Assembly: GCA_017651785.1 (NCBI GenBank)
Contig: JAGCCD010000214.1
Coordinates: 1 to 5,612, forward strand
Reading direction: 5' to 3'
Source of the DNA: Bacteroidales bacterium
Lineage (GTDB): Bacteria > Bacteroidota > Bacteroidia > Bacteroidales > UBA932
DNA: 5,612 nucleotides
Shown: positions 1-5,612 of the stretch, piece after piece
Position numbering within the stretch: position 1 is the stretch's first letter
Layout: every line of letters begins with the position of its first letter
Position numbers and translations under genes: made by a program
The notes under the pieces: model-generated
Databases searched by the model: none
What the model saw: the letters and a program-made list of their open reading frames with translations, nothing else
Told to the model about the DNA's origin: nothing

Positions 1-1445
1 CCGTTGTTGCGCTTCTCTATATCGCCCTTGTAGGGCTGGTACTCCTTGAAACGGTGTGCTATTACAGCCTCTCCCTGCGATGCCGTGAGAAGGTTTGAGC
101 GCAGTCCCATAAGGCCCCTGGTGGGAATCTCGAACTCCAGCAGGGTACGGTCTCCGCGGGGCTCCATCCTTATGAGGGCGCCCTTGCGGCGGGTGGATAT
201 CTCTATAGCGGCGCCCACGAATTCTGCGGGCACCTCAATGCTCAGGTCCTCGATGGGTTCGCACCTCTGGCCGCCTATGGTCTTGTCCAGCACCTTGGGC
301 TGGCCCACCTGCAGCTCGAAGCCCTCGCGGCGCATAGTCTCTATGAGCACCGACAGATGCAGCACGCCCCTTCCGTAAACTACGAAAGTATCTGCCGACA
401 GGCCGGGCTTAACCCTCAGGGCGAGGTTCTTCTCCAGTTCCTTGTCAAGCCTCTCCTTGATGTGGCGGGACGTGACGTACTTGCCGTCCTTGCCGAAGAA
501 GGGGGAATGGTTGATGGAGAAGAGCATACTCATCGTAGGCTCGTCTATGGCGATGGGCGGCAGGGGCTCGGGGTTCTCGAAATCTGCGATGGTATCGCCT
601 ATCTCGAAGCCGTCTATGCCCACCACTGCGCAGATGTCTCCGCATTTCACGGAATCTACGGCCGTCTTGCCAAGGCCCTCGAACACCATAAGCTGCTTGA
701 TCTTCTGCTTCTGGATTACGTCGTAACGCTTGCAGAGGCTGATCTGGGAGCCCGAACGGAGCTCTCCGCGGGTAATGCGTCCCACTGCAATCCTGCCCAC
801 GTAAGGAGAATACTCAAGTGAGGAGATGAGCATCTGGGGCGTGCCCTCCACCACCGGCGGAGCGGGGATGACATCGAGTATGGTGTCCAGAAGCGGGGTG
901 ATGTTGTCTGTGGGCTTGCGCCAGTCCAGCGACATCCAGCCCTGCTTGGCCGAGCCGTAGATGGTGGTGAAATCCAGCTGCTCCTCGGTGGCGTCCAGGT
1001 TGAACATAAGGTCGAAGACCTCTTCCTGAACCTCGTCGGGCCTGCAGTTGGGCTTGTCTACCTTGTTGATGACTACTATGGGCTTCTTGCCAAGGCTGAT
1101 GGCTTTCTGCAGCACGAAGCGCGTCTGGGGCATGCAGCCCTCGAACGCGTCTACCAGCAGCAGGACGCCGTCCGCCATATTGAGTACCCTTTCCACCTCT
1201 CCGCCAAAGTCACTGTGGCCGGGAGTGTCTATGATGTTTATCTTTACGCCCTTGTAGATGACGGAAACGTTCTTGGCGAGGATGGTGATGCCCCTCTCGC
1301 GCTCCAGGTCGTTGGAGTCGAGAATAAGCTGGCCAAGGTTCTCGGGCTGACGCACAAGGTTGGCCTGATATATCATCCTGTCCACCAGCGTGGTTTTGCC
1401 GTGGTCTACGTGGGCGATGATGGCTATGTTGCGAATTTCTTGCAT
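1..1445 (-). CDS. typA: Translational GTPase TypA/BipA (3' end cut by window)
   Basis: TypA/BipA is an EF-G-like GTPase that binds the 70S ribosome and helps ribosome assembly and translation under stress and cold; it acts in the cytoplasm. I translated the open minus-strand frame: 481 codons are present, against roughly 600 in the family, so about 120 C-terminal residues lie beyond base 1. The G motifs are intact: P-loop AHVDHGKTT (residues 11-19), switch I RERGITI (49-55), [16 protein letters not shown] (73-88), NKVD (127-130) and GSAKQGW (164-170). Domain II follows (about 205-290), then the EF-G III/V-like regions, with [20 protein letters not shown] (346-365) and [17 protein letters not shown] (444-460) typical of TypA rather than EF-G or LepA. 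The ATG at 1445 gives [19 protein letters not shown], the standard family N-terminus, so the start is firm. No Shine-Dalgarno sequence is visible, and a terminator hairpin ends eight bases upstream. Identification is essentially certain. Confidence 0.97.
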   Translation of the reverse strand, partial: MQEIRNIAIIAHVDHGKTTLVDRMIYQANLVRQPENLGQLILDSNDLERERGITILAKNVSVIYKGVKINIIDTPGHSDFGGEVERVLNMADGVLLLVDAFEGCMPQTRFVLQKAISLGKKPIVVINKVDKPNCRPDEVQEEVFDLMFNLDATEEQLDFTTIYGSAKQGWMSLDWRKPTDNITPLLDTILDVIPAPPVVEGTPQMLISSLEYSPYVGRIAVGRITRGELRSGSQISLCKRYDVIQKQKIKQLMVFEGLGKTAVDSVKCGDICAVVGIDGFEIGDTIADFENPEPLPPIAIDEPTMSMLFSINHSPFFGKDGKYVTSRHIKERLDKELEKNLALRVKPGLSADTFVVYGRGVLHLSVLIETMRREGFELQVGQPKVLDKTIGGQRCEPIEDLSIEVPAEFVGAAIEISTRRKGALIRMEPRGDRTLLEFEIPTRGLMGLRSNLLTASQGEAVIAHRFKEYQPYKGDIEKRNN

Positions 1446-1450
1446 GCGCT

Positions 1451-1480
1451 CAAAAAAAGCTTGGCCCGAACAGGGACCAA
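1451..1480 (-). promoter_or_regulatory. Weak candidate typA promoter overlapping the terminator
   Basis: On the minus strand the U-tract of the terminator reads TTTTTTTG (1458-1451), one mismatch from the Bacteroidota -7 box TAnnTTTG. A TTG at 1480-1478 lies 19 bases upstream, where the -33 element is expected. If used, transcription would begin about at the A of the typA ATG, giving a leaderless or nearly leaderless mRNA. A homopolymeric T run matches this loose consensus easily, so this is a hypothesis prompted by the lack of any better promoter in the 64-base gap. Confidence 0.2.
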
Positions 1481-1487
1481 GCTTTTT
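1452..1487 (-). terminator. Rho-independent terminator of the OmpA-family gene
   Basis: The arms AAAAAGCTTGG (minus strand 1487-1477) and CCAAGCTTTTT (1464-1454) pair perfectly over 11 bp. A further CCC/GGG (1467-1465 with 1475-1473) extends the stem past one bulged base and closes a five-base loop. The minus-strand product ends in a run of seven T (1458-1452), the terminator signature. It starts 22 bases after the TAA stop at 1510. The plus-strand copy ends in five T, so the element could work in both directions, though no plus-strand gene needs it here. It lies unusually close to the typA start codon. Confidence 0.87.
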
Positions 1488-1509
1488 ATAATGAAGTACT
1501 TAAGGTCTC

Positions 1510-2874
1510 TTATTTGGTGAGGAGAACGGTTGCACGGTTCTTCTCTGCGATCTTGGAGATGCGCTCGGTGTCGCCGAACCAGTACTGCTCGATACGCTCG
1601 GGAGCGATTCCTGCAGCCTCGAGAGCCTCTGCTACGATGTGAGCACGGTTCTCTGAGAGTACCCAGTTGCCGTCGGTGGTACCGGTCTCGCGGTCTGCGA
1701 AGCCGACGAGGACAGCCTTGAGGTTAGGATCTGCGTTGAGCTTCTTGAGGAGGTTGTTGATCTTGTAGCGCTCCTGGTTGCGGATGTCCCACTTGCCGAT
1801 GACATAGTAGACAATGTCCTTAGCCTTTGCGGCCTGGGCTGCTGCGAGAGCGTCTGCCCTTGCCTGCTCGTAGGCGGCCTTCTCTGCTGCTGCTTTCTCT
1901 TCAGCGGCCTTCTTGTCTGCCTCGATCTTGTCTGCAAGGTTCTTGCGGGCGGCGTCTACGGCATCGTTGAGAGCCTTGGTGCCGGCCTTGATGGCGTCGA
2001 TGTCCTTATCCTCGATAGCCTTCTTGAGGGCTGCGATGGCGTCGTTGATAGCTGCGACATCCTCGGGGAGGAAGTCATTCTCTGCGAGAGCCTTCTCTGC
2101 ATTCTCGATAGCCTTGAGAGCCTCTGCGATGGCGTCGTCAAGCTCCTTCTGCTCGCGTGCTGCTGCTGCGGCTGCCTGTGCTGCTGCTGCAGCAGCTGCT
2201 GCGGCGGCTGCCTCGGCTGCCTTCTTGGCGCCTGCTGCCTGGCCGAAGTTGAACTTGAGGCCGGCGAGCACGTTGTGCTGGTGGTCAAGGAATGAGCCGT
2301 TCTTGGAGTTGAAATCGTCGCTCTGGGCATTGTAAGCGTACTCGAGCTCGATGGCGAGGAGGTCTGACAGACGGAAGTCTGCTCCAATACCTGCACGGGC
2401 TGCGGTGCTGATCTTAACAGGGTCCCAATACCTGTCTACGCGGTTCTTGTCTGCGCCGTTGGCAATGTAGCCGACACCGGCGACACCAAGGAACACATAG
2501 GGATTGAATACACGGGCCTTGTAGCCGTTGAACATGCTGCGGATGTCGAATGTTGCATCAAGTCCAGCCTGGGCGAATGTGAAATCGTAGCCGTTCTGGG
2601 TGCCGCTGTCAACAACCCAACCCTTACCCTGCCAGCCGTTTACATCTAAACGGAGACCGAATACGGGGCTGATCTGATAGCCCAGGTCAAGAGCAGCTGC
2701 GGGAGAGAAGAGCTTGGAGTTCATGAAATCGCCAAGGATGTCTCCGCCTTCACCGACGGTGTAGCCTACGCCGCCCTTGAGGCCAAGGGTAAGGCCGGGA
2801 TAGAACGTATCCTGTGCAAACGCGCCTGCTGAGAGTGCGAGCACTGAAGCAATGACTAAAATAACTTTTTTCAT
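1510..2874 (-). CDS. OmpA-family outer membrane beta-barrel protein with alanine-rich linker
   Basis: This 454-residue protein should join the outer membrane to peptidoglycan. MKKVILVIASVLALSAGAFA is a clear signal peptide with cleavage likely after Ala20 (AFA/QD). Residues about 22-210 are glycine- and aromatic-rich with alternating strands, ending NVLAGLKFNFG, as in an eight-stranded porin-type barrel. Residues 218-239 are nearly pure alanine, and 240-352 are charged, alanine-rich and probably helical or coiled coil. Residues about 352-454 form the OmpA C-terminal domain: VYYVIGKWDI, GFADRETGT (391-399) and LSENRA (406-411). The Asp and Arg in the last two motifs correspond to the residues that hold diaminopimelate in OmpA. 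The start is ATG at 2874 because it begins the signal peptide; the in-frame TTG at 2913 would add 13 unlikely residues. A promoter candidate lies upstream and a strong terminator downstream, so it is probably transcribed alone. The family is certain; the exact orthologue is not named. Confidence 0.94.
   Translation of the reverse strand: MKKVILVIASVLALSAGAFAQDTFYPGLTLGLKGGVGYTVGEGGDILGDFMNSKLFSPAAALDLGYQISPVFGLRLDVNGWQGKGWVVDSGTQNGYDFTFAQAGLDATFDIRSMFNGYKARVFNPYVFLGVAGVGYIANGADKNRVDRYWDPVKISTAARAGIGADFRLSDLLAIELEYAYNAQSDDFNSKNGSFLDHQHNVLAGLKFNFGQAAGAKKAAEAAAAAAAAAAAQAAAAAAREQKELDDAIAEALKAIENAEKALAENDFLPEDVAAINDAIAALKKAIEDKDIDAIKAGTKALNDAVDAARKNLADKIEADKKAAEEKAAAEKAAYEQARADALAAAQAAKAKDIVYYVIGKWDIRNQERYKINNLLKKLNADPNLKAVLVGFADRETGTTDGNWVLSENRAHIVAEALEAAGIAPERIEQYWFGDTERISKIAEKNRATVLLTK
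2158..2223 (-). repeat. GCN trinucleotide tract encoding polyalanine
   Basis: Twenty-two consecutive codons encode alanine except for one Glu and one Gln, including uninterrupted runs of eleven and six alanines. Most are GCA with some GCC and GCT, so the DNA is a nearly perfect triplet repeat. It joins the end of the beta-barrel to the helical linker of the OmpA-family protein. Such tracts can change length in whole codons by slippage without breaking the frame, which would alter linker length only. Confidence 0.85.
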
Positions 2875-2910
2875 ACTTATTGATGATTGATTTAAAGTCT
2901 TAAAAACACG

Positions 2911-2946
2911 CAATATTAATCAAATTTCTGCAATAATCCAAAAATA
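2911..2946 (-). promoter_or_regulatory. Candidate Bacteroidota promoter(s) of the OmpA-family gene
   Basis: Two readings are possible in this AT-rich gap. In the first, TTTG (minus strand 2942-2939) is the -33 element and TAATATTG (2918-2911) is the -7 box. The spacing is exactly 20 bases, there is one mismatch to TAnnTTTG, and the leader would be about 30 bases. In the second, TATTTTTG (2946-2939) is a perfect -7 box with no good -33 element at the right distance and a leader near 60 bases. The first has both elements and is preferred. No Shine-Dalgarno sequence precedes the ATG; the leader next to it is A/T-rich, as is usual in this phylum. Confidence 0.5.
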
Positions 2947-2961
2947 GTGGAGTTATTGACT

Positions 2962-5612
2962 CTACATCATAACGCAACGCACGGGCACAGCGCCGGCTTT
3001 CTGGTAGTTGGCGGCAGTCAGGCACTTTTTGGCCGAACCTGAGTAGAGGTTGAAACTGTATGCATAACCGGTCTTCATATGGTTTGCACTCCAATAGAAA
3101 CCATACTGGGCAAGATTCGTAAACACGCCGTCGCTGGCGCCCTTTACGCCAGTAAACGGATACCACACCGCTCCAGGGGCCAAAATGTCGGAAATCACGT
3201 GTCCGTAAGCATTGGGGCCGCTTACAAAGGACTGGGTCTGGCCCGAAGCCGTGGCCCAAAGACCGGATGTGCCTCCCTTGGGAACACGCCAGCCGGGAGG
3301 GCAGGGATCGTACATAGTCTTTGTTGAAGAAGACCATAGACCGGTATTCTCACTATACATCCAGTCACCATCGGTATTCTTGGTAATGAATGTGGTTGGA
3401 TGCTTGACGGCATAATCTACAGTACCATATGAAGACGAGCATGCAACCTTGGCCCAGGGGGAAGGGTAGGTAGATACTCCGGTATATGTGGTCGCGATAG
3501 TTGCCGGACCCGTGAAAGGATCCTTGCGTCCCCACTGATAATACAGGCCGAGGGTCTTTGCGTCATTCGCGGTGGCGCTCAGGGCACCGAGGTTGCGGTC
3601 CATCACCGTACCGGCATTATTGTTATACACCTGCTGATAGGCGGAATTGCTGGGATTGTACCCGGCACACGCCCATATATGCCAGCTCCATAGGATTGTG
3701 CCGTTGGAACTCTTGGCGGCGATTACGGCATTGCCGTCAATGAAATTGATGATTTCGAACTGACAGGTGCCGTCTACCAGTACTACGGAAGGAATAATCG
3801 GGGAATTGCCGCTGGAGTAAGTGGATGACATAGTGGTCTGCCACAGTATCTCAAGGCTGGCGACACTGCCCACGGATTCGTTGCTGTTGCCCTTCACGGT
3901 AACAGGGAAACTATACTTTCCCGCCTCATATACGATGTAACAGTTGGCGGTTTCTCCGTCCTCGCTGAGGTCGCGGATATCGGAAGGAGCGACAGAAACC
4001 TGGCACGTAGCGGTAAATTTGCCGTCGTCCGTAGTTACCGTGACAGTGCAAGGGTGATCTACACCATTGACTTTAGTACTTGCCAGGCCGGTAACCTTTC
4101 CGTTGGTGTCCACATAAACCTTGGTGGCGTCGGAAGACTTCCAGGTAACGGCCGTATTGGAGGAATTTGCCGGTATGACGGAGGCCTTGAGAGTAACGGA
4201 CTGGTTGATGCTCAGACTCAGGGAAGAGTGGTCCAGACTCACTCCGGTAACCCTTACGGGAGGGAGCTCCCTGTCCAGCATACACCTTACGTGAACTCCG
4301 CGGTGGCGGGAGATCGTGCCCTTGGGACTGATTTGCTGTGACAGCAACCGGGTCGACATCACATAGGCATAAGTACCGCTGGTGCCCGTAGTCCAGTAGT
4401 GGGAAACCGTGCTGGAGTTGACATAGGTCTGATCGGTAGTTCCTTCAAGGTAGCCGGGAACGGGGTAGTAAATCATCTGGTCCCTGCTGTCAACCCCTAT
4501 CCAATTATGCAGGTTGAATCCGATATAATCGTCCGGAGGGACTACGGTCTGGTTCTTTGTGGAGCCGAAAGCGTTCTCGAACACGCGCTCCCCGGGGACC
4601 TTCCAACCGGGAGGACAGGGGTCGTACTCGGTCTTGGTGGTTCCCCACAGGTTGTTGTTCTGGGTGCCTACGATCCAGTCTTTGCTGGAAGCCGTAGAGT
4701 AAATATAAGTGGTGGGATGCTCTATGGCATATTGGATTGACTCAGAAGCGTTTGAAGCTACGGACGTAGAAAGGACATTCGCTGGCTGGGAACCGGCATA
4801 ATACCTCTTACGGGGCTGGAACGGGTCTTTACGGCCCCACTGATATACGAATCCCCAGGACCTGATGTCGCTCTTAGCTCCGGCGGCGGGGTAATCGGAA
4901 TCGGCGCCAAGGTTGCGGTCCATCAGATAAACAGCCCCGAGACTCAGTGCATTCTTGGTTTTCTCTGAGAATGTAACCAGAGGGTTGGCGTTGTTGTAAT
5001 AGTCCGGCCAGACCCATATATGCCAGCTCCAAAGGCACTTGGAGTAGTCTTCGTTATAGACTGCTATAAGCGCGCTGCCGACTCTGTTGGTAGTGAAATA
5101 TACATAATCGTCTTCAAAAGAGACGTCTTTTACGATGTAGCCAAAACTGACACTGACAGTTTCTTTACCGGTGCTGTTGGCCTCCCAAAGGACCTGGGCA
5201 TGAACAGGAGTGTCTGACAGGGCATTGCCGGTGCAGCCGCGCACGGTGGCTTTGAACTTATAATCGCCCAGTCCGGTAATATAGCAGTTGGACGTTTCTT
5301 CAGCACTCAGGTTGATATAATCGTCTTTTTGCAGAATGGGGGCGGAAAGCTGGGCAAGGTCTCCGAGGTTTACGATCTTGCTCCTGCCAACGGTAAGGGT
5401 CTTGTCCGTTGAGATCTTGGCAAGCCTGTTGTTGTTGGAGTCGAAGAACTTGATCTGGAAACCGTTGATGGTGGCGGGAAGAACGGCAACGAAATACTCG
5501 TCCTCACCGGCAACCGGCGTAATGGTAATGGAAGTGCCGCAGGCGTCATCGGGCTCTATAACGGGTTCTCCGGAGGAATTGAAACTCACGCTCACATTCC
5601 CGTCGCAGCATA
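2962..5612 (-). CDS. Large surface protein: fimbrillin-like part, two FISUMP-like modules, Big_2 domain (5' end off window)
   Basis: The frame is open to the window edge, so the N-terminus is missing. A GTG at 5595 is in frame but has no start context, and the codons before it (Cys-Cys-Asp-Gly-Asn) are also coding. Numbering from that GTG, 877 residues are seen. Residues 1-85 resemble the fimbrillin-like proteins of Bacteroidales (EYFVAVLPATINGFQIKFFD). Residues 93-440 and 541-877 are two related modules, each running from NCYI through WSWHIW, MDRNLGA, YQWGRKDPF and YDPCPPGW to a terminal VRC. The last part matches the FISUMP family (Fibrobacter succinogenes major paralogous domain). Residues 447-536 are a Big_2 Ig-like domain. 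The make-up suggests an exported, surface-exposed protein, perhaps an adhesin or a fimbrial accessory or tip component; no catalytic motif is evident. It ends in TAG, 86 bases before the OmpA-family start. Coding status is very sure, domain calls good, function unknown. Confidence 0.9.
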   Translation of the reverse strand, partial: CCDGNVSVSFNSSGEPVIEPDDACGTSITITPVAGEDEYFVAVLPATINGFQIKFFDSNNNRLAKISTDKTLTVGRSKIVNLGDLAQLSAPILQKDDYINLSAEETSNCYITGLGDYKFKATVRGCTGNALSDTPVHAQVLWEANSTGKETVSVSFGYIVKDVSFEDDYVYFTTNRVGSALIAVYNEDYSKCLWSWHIWVWPDYYNNANPLVTFSEKTKNALSLGAVYLMDRNLGADSDYPAAGAKSDIRSWGFVYQWGRKDPFQPRKRYYAGSQPANVLSTSVASNASESIQYAIEHPTTYIYSTASSKDWIVGTQNNNLWGTTKTEYDPCPPGWKVPGERVFENAFGSTKNQTVVPPDDYIGFNLHNWIGVDSRDQMIYYPVPGYLEGTTDQTYVNSSTVSHYWTTGTSGTYAYVMSTRLLSQQISPKGTISRHRGVHVRCMLDRELPPVRVTGVSLDHSSLSLSINQSVTLKASVIPANSSNTAVTWKSSDATKVYVDTNGKVTGLASTKVNGVDHPCTVTVTTDDGKFTATCQVSVAPSDIRDLSEDGETANCYIVYEAGKYSFPVTVKGNSNESVGSVASLEILWQTTMSSTYSSGNSPIIPSVVLVDGTCQFEIINFIDGNAVIAAKSSNGTILWSWHIWACAGYNPSNSAYQQVYNNNAGTVMDRNLGALSATANDAKTLGLYYQWGRKDPFTGPATIATTYTGVSTYPSPWAKVACSSSYGTVDYAVKHPTTFITKNTDGDWMYSENTGLWSSSTKTMYDPCPPGWRVPKGGTSGLWATASGQTQSFVSGPNAYGHVISDILAPGAVWYPFTGVKGASDGVFTNLAQYGFYWSANHMKTGYAYSFNLYSGSAKKCLTAANYQKAGAVPVRCVMM
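2965..3975 (-). repeat. Second (C-terminal) FISUMP-like module of the surface protein
   Basis: Residues 541-877, counted from the GTG at 5595, repeat the layout of the upstream module: DLSEDGETANCYI (542-554), WSWHIW (636-641), VMDRNLGA (664-671), YYQWGRKDPF (685-694), AVKHPTTFI (729-737), YDPCPPGWRVP (762-772), YWSA (834-837) and VRCVMM at the very C-terminus. It has more cysteines than the first copy and ends the protein with no sorting domain after it. DNA identity to the first copy is limited to short blocks, for example 19 identical bases at 3672-3690 and 5013-5031, so the duplication is old. Confidence 0.85.
3988..4257 (-). other. Big_2 (bacterial Ig-like group 2) domain between the two modules
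   Basis: Residues 447-536 read VRVTGVSLDHSSLSLSINQS, then VTLKASVIPANSSNTAVTWK, SSDATKVYVDTNGKVTGLAS and a closing CTVTVTTDDGKFTATCQVSV. This is the usual Big_2 pattern: 'V..v.l....l.l..g....l.a.v.P', then 'v.W.Ssd..v..vd..G.vtgl', then 't.tVtt.dg...a.c.v.V'. Such domains are structural spacers or adhesive modules in surface proteins. Here it separates the two FISUMP-like modules and probably sets their distance from each other. Confidence 0.88.
4276..5319 (-). repeat. First FISUMP-like module of the surface protein
   Basis: Residues 93-440 from the GTG at 5595 contain NLSAEETSNCYI (95-106), FGYIVKDVSFEDDYVYFTT (151-169), LWSWHIWVW (188-196), LMDRNLGA (224-231), YQWGRKDPF (251-259), AIEHPTTYI (290-298), YDPCPPGWKVP (324-334), YWTTG (400-404) and VRCML (436-440). 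The recognised FISUMP signature covers roughly the second half. The first ~130 residues, from NCYI to WSWHIW, are also shared with the second copy, so the repeating unit is larger than the FISUMP signature alone. Confidence 0.85.

Noticed and set aside
357..821. 154-codon plus-strand open frame, and smaller ones at 46-378 and 1048-1520
   Set aside because: They lie antisense to typA, whose protein sequence is conserved over the whole stretch. Their translations show no recognisable domain and look like products of the GC-rich codon pattern opposite.
1913..2335. Plus-strand Ala/Ser-rich open frame of 140 codons and minus-strand Gln/Ser/Arg-rich frame at 1956-2396
   Set aside because: Both are low-complexity shadows of the GCN-rich linker of the OmpA-family gene read in other frames.
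2888..2904. Imperfect palindrome TTTAAAG-T-CTTAAA in the OmpA-family leader
   Set aside because: It is short, AT-only apart from one G/C pair, and bulged; expected by chance in an AT-rich leader.
2875..2913. Longer OmpA-family start at the in-frame TTG (2913)
   Set aside because: It would place 13 polar residues before a perfectly formed signal peptide that begins with its own ATG at 2874, and it would overlap the likely promoter and leader.
2939..2964. Terminator for the surface-protein gene: GAGT/ACTC stem followed by a T run
   Set aside because: The stem is only 4 bp with a five-base loop and is separated from the T run; the T run is better explained as a promoter box. The gene may end without a strong intrinsic terminator.
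2900..3337. 145-codon minus-strand frame (also 3222-3413 minus and 3079-3415 plus frames)
   Set aside because: They overlap the conserved second FISUMP-like module in other frames and have no domain signature.
3672..5031. Direct DNA repeats from a recent duplication or mobile element
   Set aside because: Identity is confined to short blocks such as 19 bases at 3672-3690 and 5013-5031 that encode the WSWHIW motif. The rest has diverged, so this is an old domain duplication under protein-level selection.
1..5612. CRISPR array, tRNA, insertion sequence, transposase or toxin-antitoxin pair
   Set aside because: No regularly spaced repeats, cloverleaf-type sequences, terminal inverted repeats or small paired genes were found; nearly all bases are explained by three coding regions and two short gaps.

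Overview
The window reads as a piece of a Bacteroidales (phylum Bacteroidota) chromosome. The evidence is the TypA sequence with its 'GSAKQGW' G5 loop, an OmpA-family protein of the Bacteroides type ending in 'NRATVLLTK', a surface protein with fimbrillin-like and FISUMP-like modules, no obvious Shine-Dalgarno sequences, and TAnnTTTG-like promoter boxes. The DNA is moderately GC-rich for this order, so a higher-GC lineage is likely, but I cannot name the genus.

All three genes lie on the minus strand and are transcribed from high to low coordinates. From 5612 to 2962 is a large surface protein whose 5' end is off the window. It has a fimbrillin-like N-terminal part, then a FISUMP-like module, a Big_2 Ig-like domain and a second FISUMP-like module. 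An 86-base AT-rich gap (2875-2961) carries Bacteroidota-type promoter elements. From 2874 to 1510 is a secreted OmpA-family porin: signal peptide, beta-barrel, long alanine-rich helical linker and C-terminal peptidoglycan-binding domain. A 64-base gap (1446-1509) holds a strong intrinsic terminator. From 1445 to 1 is typA/bipA, the translational GTPase, truncated by the window start at about 80% of its usual length.

The two upstream genes encode cell-envelope proteins, one probably surface-exposed and one joining outer membrane to peptidoglycan. typA is a cytoplasmic housekeeping and stress GTPase with no evident functional link to them. Its neighbourhood matters mainly because the ompA terminator sits almost on its start codon. 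There is no tRNA, rRNA, CRISPR array, insertion sequence or attachment site, and no gene-free stretch over 300 bases. I see no clearly new multi-gene system. The points most worth a second look are the duplicated ~340-residue module in the surface protein, the terminator/start-codon arrangement at typA, and the composition of the OmpA linker.
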